Assembly: GCA_030762895.1 (NCBI GenBank)
Contig: CM061070.1
Span: forward strand, 78,297,291 to 78,361,290
Length of the DNA: 64,000 bases
Direction of reading: 5' to 3'
Origin: Sophora flavescens
Taxonomy: Eukaryota > Streptophyta > Magnoliopsida > Fabales > Fabaceae
The notes under the pieces are model-generated. The model did not search any database. It worked only from the letters and a program-made list of their open reading frames with translations, and had not been told where the DNA came from. Position numbers and translations under genes: made by a program. Positions 22,661 through 34,239 of this stretch are shown one piece after another (the stretch's first letter is position 1; every line of letters starts with the position of its first letter).

Positions 22661-24092
22661 CCCTACTTTTTGTTTCTCTTTTCATTCCCTCCATCTGTCA
22701 CGCGCCCTTTTCCTTTGTTTTGGCAAGAACTGAAACCTTTGTTTTGGTTGCTTCACACTCACGAGGGCTTCAGCTGACGAAGGCTTCACACTCAGCAGAA
22801 ATCACGTTTGTTGCTTCACATTTTTCTCCACACTAAGCAGAAATCACATTTGTTGCTTCACACTGACGAGGGCTTCCTGTGCTTGCTATTAAGAACAGAG
22901 CATTCCTTTGTTTTTCATTCTCTCCACTCGTGATTTCCATTTGCTCCAGGTATTCTTCTTCTTCTTCCACTCGCGTTTTCCTCTTCCATTTGCGCCAGGT
23001 ATTCGTCTTCTTCTTCTCTTTTGACTTAGCTTCCTCTTCTATTTCGTTTCTTCCTCTGCAGATCTGACTGAGATTTCGTTTCTTCCTCTGTGATTTTGTT
23101 CTTCAATACTGAGTTTCGCCTCAACAAGGTTTGAACGAAAACCTAACATCTATGATTTTTTTCAGATTCTTGAGATTTTTTAGATTTTTGATTTTGTGTC
23201 TGTGAAAACCTGGTTGTTGTGAGGCTAATGGTGAACTACATCCATGTACAACTGCATGTCTAGGCTCAGTCATGAGTGTGTTAGTGATACACAGAAAGGA
23301 ACACCAGTACTGGTGGTATCACGGGTCACGGCCGTGGTGCCTGTCACGACCGTGATGCCTGTCATGGCTAGACCGTGATGGATTCTGCCATGGAGGTTGC
23401 TTCACTGGTTTGTCAGTCACGGCCGTGACCACCATCACGGCTAGGTCGCGTGATCAGTTCTGCCTGTGAGGGTCTGTTTCAGTTGGCATGTTACGGCCGT
23501 GATGGACATCACGGGGTGACCGTGACCAGTTCTGACTTTTCCAACTCTACTCGATCATGGCCGTGATGGCTGTCACGGCTAGGCCGTGATGGCTGTCACG
23601 GCTAGGCCGTGATGGGCTCTGTTTGGCTCATTTTCTTCACTTTTCAAGCCCCATCTTCATGCAAGGTACATAATTAGTAAAGCCTTAGTTTCCCGTTTGA
23701 GATTCAATACTAATGAGCACACGTGTACGTGCTTAATGTACCGCTCATTGTGTTGGATCTTGAATTGTCCAAAGTTGGACAGTTTGGGAAAAAACTTTTT
23801 CTTCATTCATTTAAAATAGTTATTCATTGATTCTAATGTTATATACTTGATGAAAGTTCGGATTAATACATTTCCTTTCGTTCTCCTACTCGTAATGATC
23901 ACCAAGAAGGGTTATGGGAGAACTTTACTAATTGACCACAAAGTAAGTTTAGGTTGAGTTATGTTTAAAGACATATTATATGTTTACGTTGATATTTATA
24001 AGTTATGTTTACGTACGTTGATCGATATTTATAAGTTATGTATGATATTTATCCTGACATACTAACAAGTTTTTTTTTGTTTAAACCTATAC
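22661..24092 (+). promoter_or_regulatory. 5' flank and leader of the CACTA-2 gene
   Basis: The sequence between the left array and the first ATG is CT-rich at 22670-23100 (leader-like), with a GT-AG intron possible thereafter. It contains a cluster of CACGGCCGTGATG-type palindromes at 23315-23620 and plain AT-rich sequence up to 24092. Which part is promoter and which is leader cannot be told by eye. Confidence 0.35.
23315..23620. repeat. Cluster of TCACGGCC/GGCCGTGA palindromes
   Basis: About ten partial palindromes built on TCACGGC and GCCGTGA sit in 300 bp, including two exact copies of CACGGCTAGGCCGTGATGG at 23574-23592 and 23597-23615. The same 19-mer occurs in both LTRs of the Athila-like element (about 49044, 49128, 53219, 53306). 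It may be an LTR fragment inserted here and since diverged, or a shared satellite-like motif. Confidence 0.7.
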
Positions 24093-25775
24093 ATGGCTGA
24101 TCCTGAGGATATCCCTCCTTCATGCAGCGGATCAGAGACCCCGTCTACGGGTAGAAAGGGTAGACGTGCCACACGAATGAGGAATTTGACTGCCAACCGT
24201 GGTTCAAACCAAAGGATAAGAATAGACTTTGATAATAACCTCAATCCTATTGGGCCAATGGCAAAGCAGTTTAACAGTTTTGTGGCGACCCTTGCTAGGA
24301 GCATGTCTAGTATACTCATTGATATTTGGAAAGATGTACCGACGGACGTGAAGGATCAGATATGGGAGAGTATTCTGGTATCTATACTTTTACGTCCTGT
24401 GTTTGTCTGTGTCTACTTTATTTTAATCTTACTAATATCATACAGTAATTCGTTGATTCTTTTGGTCTTAATGTAGCTCACCTTTGACATACCGGATACG
24501 ACGGTTATGAAGAAGTGTTTGCTAAAGTATGCTGGTGAGCATTGGAGGGCTTTTAAGGTCGACCTGGGCAGATACTATATATTCAATCAACATGTGAAAA
24601 GAACCCACTTGAGGTGTACCCGTTTCTTGGCCAGGCGACGTGGGATCGCTTTGTTCAGAGCCGACATGATCCCGGCTTTCAGGTTAACTTATTTGATTTG
24701 TCTCTAAATTTATGTAATTTCTTTAATTTTATTTACTTATGTAATTTAATTGTCTTCTATTTATAACAGGAGAAGAGGAAAAAGGGGCAGGAAAACCAAA
24801 GCAAGAATGTCTACCCCCGTGTCATGTCTCGTGGGGGATATAAAAAGCTTGGTCAGATAATGGTGGAAGAAAAGAAAGCACGTCAGGAAGTAGCATCTCA
24901 GGCGGATCCTAACGCTGAAAATCGTCCAGAGGTTGTTGATCCACCCCCACCCCCACGCCATCGTAAATGGAAGAGGGCCCGACAAAGAAAAACGGGACAA
25001 TATACATCTGAGGAGGCCCGCCAAGTAGCTGAGAAGATTGTAAGTATAGTTTGAATTGTAATTGTCATTTTAAGATTGTTACCGATTTGTAATGTGACCT
25101 GATATTTTATATGTGATAGGATGCCTTGGACGAGCAGGTAACCCAAGGAACCTTTGTTCCTAGAGGACGCGATGATATCTTAGCTGCTGCCATCAGAAAC
25201 TGCACCACCCGGGCCGTGTCATTGGTGTTGGATGGGGCGTCGGCATTCGCCAATACCATGGTTCATCTTCACATCAATGCCACAGGGATGTTGATGCAGA
25301 TAGAGCACGGCTAAAACAGGAGATTTTAGCTGAGCTTAGACAGGAGATGGCCGAGCAATTTGCCCAGCAGATGGCAATATTGACTTCTATGTCCCAGCAG
25401 ATGACAACCGGTGTCCAACCCTCTGTCCATGTGAGCACTAAGGGCTCATGTGATCCTCCTCATCAGCCTGAAAATGATGATGATGGTGATGATGATGATG
25501 ATGATGATGATGACGACCCTGATAGGTGTGAGCTGTATGTTGATGATCATCATGATCGCCGCTTAGTGGCATTAGGGAGGGCACATAATAACTTAGGTAA
25601 TACCATACACCATCGTTTATTACCGGATGATCAGCTGAGGGTCGTTGTTGAGATTATTCGAGATGCTGATGCTCGAGTCCCTGTGCCCACTGAGGAGGTT
25701 AAAACAGTGGGTCAGGCCCCCGGTAACTTCATCCTCTGGCCAAGAAGACTGGTCATCTTTCTTGTTGCATCTGAG
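24093..25775 (+). pseudogene. CACTA-2 Transposase_24-like N-terminal part, frameshifted
   Basis: Exons by GT-AG: 24093-24377 (95 codons; basic N-terminus, then IDFDNNLNPIGPMAKQF and DIWKDVPTDVKDQIWESI), 24477-24682, 24770-25039 (GGYKKLGQIM, RHRKWKRARQRKTGQYTSEE) and 25120-25775. The motif order matches the plant En/Spm accessory protein family. Exon 2 changes frame near 24597: the family-like text EVYPFLGQATWDRFVQSRHD lies one frame over. The fourth exon changes frame near 25200, then carries a poly-Asp run from a GAT microsatellite at about 25475-25515. The expected DNA-binding accessory role is inferred from the family. Confidence 0.8.
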
Positions 25776-25862
25776 GTATTCAGTTAGTTGTGTTTTTATA
25801 TATTCATAGTTGAAATGATTTATTATTGTTTAAAGATAATGCTTTATTTTTATTCGTTATAG

Positions 25863-25930
25863 GATGTTGGAAATGATATTCTGCCTAAAAGTCTGATCCA
25901 GGAAGACCAGAGATGTATGCTCCTGCCAAG
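25863..25930 (+). pseudogene. Linker exon with a frame conflict, CACTA-2 gene
   Basis: This 68-bp exon has AG before it and GT after it. The frame that continues into the next exon (ending PEMYAPAK) is closed by TGA at 25871-25873, while the frame open at its start does not match the downstream phase. One indel inside the exon would explain this. It separates the broken upstream half from the intact protease half. Confidence 0.5.
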
Positions 25931-26011
25931 GTATTCATTTGACCATTTAGTTAATTACGAATGGAATAACTTAATTATCCGTGATTACTAATATATATCT
26001 TTGTTGTTTAG

Positions 26012-27189
26012 GGGATCGACAAAGGGGCACCTGGTGATGTTTTTAAACTTCTGGCTATACAGGTTGTCACCATGGAGAATGATGCAGCTTTGGTAAGGTT
26101 GGAACATGATGCCAGTCCAGGTGATGAACTGTATATCCCAAAGAAGGAACTTATGGAGATTGTACTCAATAAAGAAATGGCTAGTTCTGCACACCTATCG
26201 TTATGGTGCACGTAAGTACATTTTATTTATAAGTTAAGTAATTAAGTTTTAAATACTATGATAATTAACATGTTTTTTCAATATATTAGGTATCTGCATC
26301 GTATGTTAGTTGATCAGGGTAACCTCACCCTTTATGGGTTCATTGACCCCATGTTCATTCAGTGTGATGTTCTCCTAGCATCAGAAGACCGGGTCACCAC
26401 CATACGTGATATACTTGCCCGAGACGATCATCAATTCTACCTTGCGCCTTATCTCAATAAGTAAGTACCGGTTATTTAATTATAACTATATATGACTTAG
26501 TCACTAACTGTTCCGCAAATACAGTCAGCATTGGCAACTGTTGATCTTGTACCCTAGGATGAACATCGTGGTCTCCTTCTGCTCAATTGGAAATAAGCCA
26601 GAGAATGAACTGAAGACGATCATTGAAATGTAAGCATTAAAATACTTTATAATCATTAATGCAATTGTTTTAATTATCTGAAATCTATTAGATATACTTT
26701 AATTAATGTTTATTTTGTCATGATAGTTCTATTAATGCAAACCACATGTTGCGTGGTGAAAGGCGTCGGGCTATCAGATGGATTATTCCTAGCGTAAGGT
26801 ATTTATTAGTTCAAATGCATCAAATGCAGTGGGTATAATTTTTGATTTCTATTTAATTCCTCATATTCTAATTGGGTTTCATTTGTACGTAGTCACGTAT
26901 ACAACGTGGATCATGGGAATGTGGATACTATGTGATGCAGTGGATGTTGGAAATTATCTCCTCCGGGATCACTGAAAGATGGCACGGGGTAAATGTTAAT
27001 TGATAACAATTAGAAGTAACAGCTATAGATTCGTTATATGTTTTATGTTAGTTTATTACTTAAAAGATATAATCTTTTGTCCAATTAAACTTTCAGATAT
27101 TCAACAATCCAACTCCATTATCTGATTCCGACATCAACAACATAAGGAGGAGTTGGGCAACTTTCTTTCTTGAAGTGTACCGACCATAG
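26012..27189 (+). CDS. Ulp1-like (peptidase C48) protease domain, six intact exons
   Basis: Exons are 26012-26211, 26290-26460, 26525-26629, 26727-26793, 26893-26988 and 27097-27189, all with GT-AG introns and matching phases. They give 243 continuous codons ending in TAG at 27187. A well-placed ATG at 26072 (context CACCATGG) could start a 223-residue protein, or the exons may be the C-terminal half of the upstream gene. Motifs: catalytic His in HWQLLILYP, and Gln and Cys in QRGSWECGYYVM. The position of the usual catalytic Asp (WFDSL in classic Ulp1) reads SFCSIG, so Asp is replaced by Cys. I recall related plant transposon proteins with FCSL here, so this may be a lineage trait. Ulp1 proteases remove SUMO-like tags. 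The transposon role is unknown. Confidence 0.8.
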
Positions 27190-27191
27190 TT

Positions 27192-27235
<44 letters not shown>

Positions 27236-27539
27236 TAGTTTAAAAACTTATCATGTACTAGCTATAGTGTACTTTTGACTGATCATATGTATTTTAATAT
27301 GAAATCTATAATATATCATGTAGCTTTTTGGTTTCTAATTATCTTTGTTGTCTGAATGTAATTGAACGTACATATGTATTGTTCGTAATAAATTCAGTAT
27401 ATATTAATTGTGTTTTTGTTGTACAAAAGTGATTGTTGAGAATATTTAAAGTATGTTATTCTGGTATTGATCTGCATTATTACTGAAACAGGGGAAATGA
27501 ATGATAGAAATGTAAATAACAGTTTCAAAAAAAAAAAAA
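27190..27539. other. 3' flank of the CACTA-2 gene
   Basis: AT-rich, non-coding, and likely holding the 3' UTR. A TA dinucleotide run lies at 27194-27230, only five bases after the stop codon. No clear polyadenylation signal can be chosen from several candidates. Confidence 0.5.
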
Positions 27540-27935
27540 GACTTTACACATCGGTTTTAAAAAAACCGATGTGAAAATTTCAATTTCCACATTGGTTTTA
27601 CTGAAAACCGATGTGGAAGTGGAATTTCCACATCGGTTTTCATTAAAACCGATGTATAAATTGAAATTTTCACATCGGTTTTGTAAAAACCGATGTGTAA
27701 AGTCTAATTTCCACATCGGTTTTCTGAAAATCGATGTGGAAAGTGATATTTTCAATAGTTTACCAATTGACAAATGAACTTTCCACATCGGTTTATGTAA
27801 AATCCGCTGTTAAAAATGTACTTTAAATATCGGTTTTAAAACCGATGTGAAAAGTGGCAATAAACCACATCGGTCTTTTCAACATCGGTTTGAAAACCGA
27901 TGTGAAAAGCCAAAAATAACCGATGTGGAATCCCT
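27540..27935. repeat. Right subterminal hairpin array of CACTA-2
   Basis: About eight or nine palindromes of the form CACATCGGTTTT, 3-6 nt, AAAACCGATGTG occur over 390 bp, several nearly perfect (for example at 27546-27572 and 27610-27637). They match the left array in core and spacing. Confidence 0.88.
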
Positions 27936-27966
27936 TTTCTGCACTAGTGTATTTTATAATCATTGA

Positions 27967-28791
27967 TAGAGCTGTCAGTTTGGCCCTAAGCCCTAGGCCC
28001 AGCCCATTTAGCCCACAATAATAGCCCAGCCCATTTATATCATAACTAGATCTGTCAAATGGGCAACCCTAGCCCATTTAGTCCTAGCCCATATGGGTCA
28101 GGGCCAATAGGGTCACGGGGCCAAAAAGCCCACATTAAAAAAAGCCCACAGGACCAAAAAGCACTAAAAAACCCTAGGGGCCAGGACCAGCCCATGGACC
28201 ATAATTTTTTTTTGATTGTCCTATTTAATTTATTTTATTTTTTTAAAACTTGACAAAAAGAACAACAATTATAATCACTCTAACATTATGTAATAATATC
28301 ATTTAACCTATGAAATTAACTATTTAAATATGTATTACATGCTATAGTTTCTCTAAAAAATTGAAGAGAAACCATTGTTTTTTTCTTTTTTCATCCTTGT
28401 CTTTATATGAAATGAATTGTTAAAGTAGATAACTGATATCAAATTATTGCAATAGATAATATCTCAGCTAAGGGAAACCATTCACTTAGATTACCTAAGT
28501 GGTTGTGCAGTTAGTGAAGGAAAAATTATAGCACGTAATACATATTTAAATAGATAATTTCATAGGTTAAATTATATTATTACATAATGTTATAGTGATG
28601 ATAGTTGTTGTTCTTTTTGTCAAGTTTTATATAAAAAAAATAGGTCTATCAAAAAATTTATGGCCCATGAACTGGCATTAACCCTTAGGACATTTTAGGA
28701 CTTTTGGCCCCGTGGGTTTTTTCTTAATGTGGACTTTTTGGCCTTGGCCTAGGTTAGAACTAAATGGGCTAGACAGGCCCATTTAACGGTA
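27967..28791. mobile_element. hAT-like element with a long internal hairpin
   Basis: It begins TAGAGCTGTCAGTTTGGCCC and ends near GGCCCATTTAACGGTA, with similar 8-bp flanks (ATCATTGA at 27959-27966, TTCATTGA at 28792-28799), as expected for hAT. Inside, about 28055-28350 is the reverse complement of about 28510-28790 (GGCCCATTTAG-type ends, then ACTTGACAAAAAGAACAACA and its complement at about 28605-28624). The arms are about 280-290 bp with a loop of about 160 bp. No coding region is seen. An RNA from it would fold into one long hairpin. Confidence 0.72.
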
Positions 28792-28799
28792 TTCATTGA

Positions 28800-30275
28800 G
28801 CATCTATTCATTATTGTTTTCAAAACAAAAGTCTTTTGAAGAATGATTACAAAATAAGTGTAACAAAGGCATGAGAAAAAAGAGTGTTTCACTGCCAATT
28901 TGGTGTTGATTCTACATCCACGTACGATTCTACGTACGATTCTACATCCACGTACCATTACCATCCATGGTGGCATCGAAGTAGTTAGCGTAACCCCACT
29001 TCTGTCTAAATCTAATACCCACCGGCCCAAGACAATACCCAACTGTTTGACAGTGGGCCTAAGTGCACGCAATGCTGTTTACTAATATGCTTAAGAGAAA
29101 CAGCCCAAATAGGTTTACCCCACGCCAGGCTAATACTATTTGTAACCCATTTAGTATGTGTTTGATTTCACGTTGGAAATTTTCAGAATTGATTCTGCCT
29201 TCTATCAAACATGATTTTAGTAAAAAATGAGATGTTTGGTTACTGTCAAGTAAAATTGATTTGGCCTCCAGAAGCAATTTCGGCTAGAAGCTACTAAAAG
29301 TTGCTTTTGAGTTGAGTTGTAAAATTTACACTAAGTTTTACATCAAACTTACTTTTAAAATAAAAAACATCCAAACATAAGTCGTTTTACTTCAACTCAA
29401 TTTTAACAAAATCAATTTTACAAAATCAATTATATTCAAAATCAATTTTATAAATGTTCATCCAAATATTCATTCAGATCGGATAGTATTGACGCGCAAC
29501 GTCTGCCCTTGGGCTTAGTCAGGTAGAAACGTTTACCCAATAGTGTTGGGTTCGACGTGTTTGCATTACTTGGTCTTGTAAATTGCAAATTGTTTATGGC
29601 ACAATCGTGGTTCATGCACTTGAATTTATAGGAACCAGTGTGTTAGTATTAGTATTAGAGAAGAAATACATGAATTACCTAAAATGAATAAATTTATTAT
29701 TTTTATAAAACCACGAGGTATCTATCCTCGATGGACTCATTTTAAATATTCATAGGACTAATTCTCGTGCTGACACACATGAGTTATATAATCTTTCTAA
29801 AAGAATTGCTTATTTAGGATTTGATTTCACTCCCTTATCCCGGGATGTTAAGGTTATTTGTTACCTTGATCCACCCTTTATCGGTAAAAGTGAATAAATT
29901 TTTTAAATTATAATAAATGTTGTAGATTTAAGTTTTTGTCATTAGAACTTTTTAAAGGGTTTTGTTAACGAGTGTCATAATAATATTAGTTAAATAATTC
30001 ATAAAAGAAAAAAATTTATTGAAAAATTAAGTATAACATTTTTCGAAAAGCTAAATTCACCATTTCCTATATAAAATTTCTTTTGTTGATTCCTTAAATA
30101 ATATCCTAAGTACATTTATTAGCATTCTCTTTTTTTTAAATTACAAAACTTGTTTTATGTGGCTGTGTGTGTGTCTTGAATTTGATTTCAAGACAAAAAA
30201 CTATGGGCCGGAGGCCGACCCGTCTGTCCTAATGTGCCCAACCAGAAGTCAACTATACAAAACATTAAAATCATG

Positions 30276-30318
<43 letters not shown>

Positions 30319-30353
30319 AGAGCTTTTATGTAATGTGGAACTATTTTATAGAG
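28800..30353. other. Intergenic DNA with MITE-like sequence and a (TA)n run
   Basis: No gene is seen. 28909-28963 holds short direct repeats of GATTCTACATCCACGTAC. About 29148-29465 resembles a legume MITE (GTGTTTGATTTCACG start; repeated AAAATCAATTTTA near the end), with ends unresolved. A TA run lies at 30279-30315. The remaining sequence shows nothing recognisable. Confidence 0.5.
29148..29465. mobile_element. Possible MITE (Harbinger- or hAT-like)
   Basis: The segment opens AGTATGTGTTTGATTTCACG and closes with TCAATTTTATAAATGTTCAT then CCAAAT, suggesting GTTTGG-type inverted ends. Repeated TCAATTTT and GATTTTAGT motifs occur inside. I could not pair the ends base by base or find a TSD, so this is tentative. 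Confidence 0.3.
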
Positions 30354-30356
30354 TAT

Positions 30357-31143
30357 GGGTGTATTTGGGAAAGCTGAAAAAAAAAAGATTATGCTGATAA
30401 TCTGTTTTTGTTTGAGTATGTTTGTTGAAAAACAATTTTAAGATTATCTATTTCGTTTGAGTGGTTTAAAAATAATCATTTTTACATAATAAATTACGAA
30501 AAAGGGTATGAGATTATTTATTTATAATATTTGGTAAAAAAAATGAATAATATTTAATTTTTTATTATATATAATATTTGTTTTTTAAAATTATAATTTT
30601 TTTATATAGTAAATCATTGATTATATTATGAAATCAGTTAATGAAGCAAGGTATAAAAACTCAGTGTAAATTTATTTCGTCCATCATTTGTGGTCTCTTC
30701 CAATCATCCCATATTGGAGGTAGAAAAATAGTTGTACTATTATAAAAAAAAAATTTAAAATAGTTGTACTACTTGGAATTCATGCATTCATTGTAAGGAT
30801 AAGGTTGAAGAATTATATTTACGCAACCTTGTAAGAATTTGTATTAGAATTTAAATTATTTACGCAACTCTGTGTGTAAATCATATCTACGTGCAGACGA
30901 AAGAAGGAAAGAAAAAAAGGAAAGCCATTGGGTGGGTGGGGTATTACGGGTGAGCCTTGTTCTCTTTAAAGCATAATCAGAAAATTTCATCTAAACTAGA
31001 TGGTTTTAAAACAGTTTACTTCTATAAAAAAAAAGCTTTTAAAAAAAATAAACTTTAAACCCAAACATAACAGATTTTTTACAAAACAGATTTTAAACAG
31101 AAAAACAGCTGAAACTTAGAAAATTCATTTTTCCCAAACACCC
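30357..31143. mobile_element. PIF/Harbinger-like (Tourist-type) non-autonomous element
   Basis: Its inverted ends read GGGTGTATTTGGGAAA and TTTTCCCAAACACCC. TAT lies directly outside both ends (30354-30356 and 31144-31146). The GGGTGTTTGG style of terminus and a 3-bp TSD fit the Harbinger group, although the usual TSD is TWA. At 787 bp it has no coding region. Subterminal CAGATTTT/AAAATCTG-type motifs are present on both sides. Confidence 0.75.
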
Positions 31144-31320
31144 TATCCAGTTATGTTCATAAAAAAACACATTAAAATTTCAATGCAAATTTTATTTATT
31201 TTTTTATATGAAGTTTCAATGCAAATTTGTTATCGGTAATATTTGTCGTTTAAAATTTTGCATGAATCTTTTTGTTCACAAAAATTATAATCTTTTTGTC
31301 ATTGGTTATCGCATTCTATC

Positions 31321-34041
31321 TGTCGCGACCGTCCCGTCCGGGAGCCGCGAAAAGAGATAAAAACAGAGGAGTCGCCACTAAGATTTTTATTGGGAAAATC
31401 TTAGAAAACCCAATTATTTAAAGGTAAACTGGTCTTTTAAAAGAGAGAGATATGAGTCCGGTTCACGAGTAGGGAAGGTATTAGCACCCCACACGCCTCG
31501 CTTAAAAACGGTACCTCAAGTTAATTGTGCAAAAAAACATTTTAACAGCCTTTTAAATATTTATTTTATGCCAAAAATTATTTACAAGAAAGAATTATTT
31601 TTAGCTTTTAATATTTTAATTTTTTATTAATTTTTTTTTTAAAACTTTATAGTTTATAAAAACTAAATGAAGTTGAACATGTCACATGAGTCCACAGGGC
31701 AACCTCAAATCTAAGGGATTAAACATGGCACCGTGTCCATAGAGCATCCCTGGAAAGAGAAAAGTTTAATTATTTTGATTAATTATTTTAACATAAAAAG
31801 GGGATGCAAAAAAAGGAAAATTAATTAAATGAGGTTGAACGTGGCACATGAGTCCACAGGGCAACCTCAAATCTAAGGGACTGAACATGGCACCGTGTCC
31901 ATAGAGCATCCCTAAAAATAGAAAAATTTAATTTTTGATTAATTATTTTGACATAAAAAGGAGATACAAAAAAGGGAAAAATTAGTTTTGGCCCGACAAT
32001 ATGATTTATCTTGCTCCTACGTATTCCCGGGTGCGATGGGAAACTCAAAGCCACGTAGTTCTTTAGAAAAGATTTGATTGGTTGGTTGATTTTAATTTTG
32101 ATAAAGATTTGATTTTTTTATTTTATTTTAAAAGGTTTTTATGTATTTTCGTTTTTTATTTATTTAATATTTTTTTATGTCGAAAACTCCTAAACGAGGT
32201 AGAACATGGCAAATACGTCCACAGAGCTATCTCGCATCTAAGGAATTGAGTGTGAAACCTCTCACAAAGCAATCCCACAATTATTTTTCGATTTAGATTG
32301 TTGCGTGAATTAAAAAGATTTTTATAAAAGGAAATTGGGTAAAATTGATTAAAAATATGAATTAAGAGAACATTTAATATTTTTTAAAGGGGATTCACTC
32401 TTGCACAGGGTTAAAGATAGCAAGGCTATACGATGAACCCTTACAATTCATACGATACTTGAGGATGAAAAAATCATACATCAACGTTGTGGATTGTTGC
32501 GTGAATTCAAAAAAAATCTTTTCTTTTTATTTTTATGACCTTTTGTTTTTATTGTTTTGTTTCTCTTTTTTTTTTTTACCCGGACGAGACATAACGTATC
32601 AGTAACTAAAAGAAAAAGGACAAGCACATCATCAGGCCAGAAACCCAAATCTCTAGGCGCCGAACCCAACAAGGAAAAGGAGAAAAAAAACAGAGGGTCA
32701 AAGCAAATGAAGGAAAAAGAAAACAAAGTATAAATAGGTGATTTTTTTTTGAAATAAAAAGTACTTTCTCCCTCTTCATATATCAGAGGAGCATAGGGAG
32801 TCACAGTGAAAGTGACAAACCAGTAAAGAAACCAACTTTGGCCCTTCACCTGCACGAACACCGGAGAGAGCAGCGGCTGGGTTGGAGGCGAGATGGTGGG
32901 TGCGGCGGAGCGCTGGTTCTGCTGTTGCTGGCGTCGGCGAACGGGAGCAGAAGCACGCAGTGGATGGAGCCGGTCCGGGTCGAACGCAGCGGTGGCGGGG
33001 ACACGAATCTGGACTGGTGGAGGATGAACCAGAACGCCGATCTGCAACTCCCCAGCGGCAGGAGTCGTGGTGGTCTCGCGGATCTGGTGGTGGAGGATGA
33101 ACCAAAAACGGATCTGAGTTGTGTGTGTATGTGGCTTTTTCTGTTTTTCTTGTTTGTTGTTGTTGGGTTGTTGAAGAAGAAGAAGAATGAGAGGAGAAAG
33201 ATGAAGGTGGAAGGATGAAGGTGATGGGTTTATGGTGAAGGAGGAAGAAGGGTTGAAGGAGGAAGAAGGAGATGGGTTTATGGTGAAGGAGGAAGAAGGG
33301 TTCTGTTGAAGGAGAAGAGGAAAAAAAACGTAAAAGAAGGGAAGGACCAAGAGGGAAGGGAGAAGGAGATGGTTCTGTCAGGGGAGGAAAAAGAAAATCA
33401 ATGAAGAAACAGTGGTTGTGGTTAAGGAAAAAAAAAGGATTGTGGTTTCTGGGTCCTTTTCTTTTTACCCAGTTTTCTTCTTCCTGTTCTTGCTCTCTTT
33501 CTCTCAATATTTTGGTTGATAATTTTGTTCCCTTTTTGAAAGCAGAAACAGAGAAATGGAGAAGAAGATTTTTCCGCCCCCCCTTCTTCGTTGCTGCTGT
33601 CCTCTATTTGTAGAAGGAGATGAACTCTGCTCATTGTCATTGGAACCTTACAAGCTTGAGTGTTGCAGAGGTTATCATGCTCTAGTCCCTTCAATTCCCA
33701 TTTCTGTGCCTCTTTTCTCTGATCTAGGCATAACCCTTTTCCCCAAGTTCTGAACAATACCCATAAATGGGAGGCTAGCTGCTTGAGGCCTTGAGCCTTG
33801 TGAGAGCTATGGTGGAGATGGGGAAAACACAGTGGACAAAACATTTAACTTCTAGAAAAACATTTTTTTTTTGTTTTTTTTTATTTAAATATATTTTCAC
33901 CTGGGCTTGGACTCAAAACAACTTGTAACAAAAACAAATTGGGCCAATAACATAACCAATTTTTTAGAGAATTTTTATGCATTTTTTTCTTCAAAATATT
34001 AATTAAAAAGGAAAATACCCGGACAAAATTAGGTGTTCACA
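31321..34041 (-). repeat. Left (3') LTR of the Ogre-like element
   Basis: 2,721 bp; on the plus strand it runs from TGTCGCGACC to GGTGTTCACA. It matches the right LTR closely. By eye the main differences are a few substitutions, GGTTCACGAG against GGGAGTCGGTTACGAG near 31458, and about 22 bp (ACCCGGACGAGACATAACGT and 2 more) present here at about 32579-32600 but absent from the right LTR. Minus-strand Pro/Ser-rich open frames within come from purine-rich imperfect repeats at 33180-33320 and are not counted as genes. Confidence 0.9.
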
Positions 34042-34056
34042 GCTGCCCCTCTTTAC
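34042..34056 (-). other. Polypurine tract of the Ogre-like element
   Basis: The plus-strand text GCTGCCCCTCTTTAC is a purine run on the minus strand (GTAAAGAGGGGCAGC) directly before the left LTR. It sets the minus orientation together with the primer-binding site at the other end. Confidence 0.75.
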
Positions 34057-34239
34057 TTGTTTCTTATTCGATAGTAGATGTAACCGTAGTTAACCTATCA
34101 TCGTTATAAGAAACGAGTAAAGACATGAACTCCAATTTTGTTCGGGGTACATTGACAAACAGAAAAGACATGTGACTACAAAATGATTTCCTGTAAAGGA
34201 CCAGTGGATTGGATTGCCCATTGGGTTTACACATAAAAA

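Larger units (their letters stand above)
22194..27949 (+). mobile_element. CACTA-2: CACTA transposon carrying a Ulp1-like gene
   Basis: The ends are CACTAGTGCAAAA at the left and TTTTCTGCACTAGTG at the right, with a perfect 3-bp TSD TAT (22191-22193 and 27950-27952). Palindromic ACATCGG arrays lie inside both ends. The plus-strand gene region (24093-27189) encodes a decayed Transposase_24-like protein followed by an intact Ulp1-like protease frame. No TNP2 transposase is present in the 5,756 bp, so transposition would need TNP2 from another copy. Confidence 0.92.

Noticed and set aside
25470..25520. Poly-Asp acidic domain
   Set aside because: It is a GAT trinucleotide microsatellite within a decayed exon and cannot be taken as a functional acidic domain.
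32481..33507. Long minus-strand Ser/Pro-rich open frames in the left LTR, repeated at 42721-43440
   Set aside because: They arise from purine-rich imperfect repeats (GAAGGAGGAAGAAGGG type) and overlap in several frames; no domain, start context or family is visible, and they lie within LTRs.
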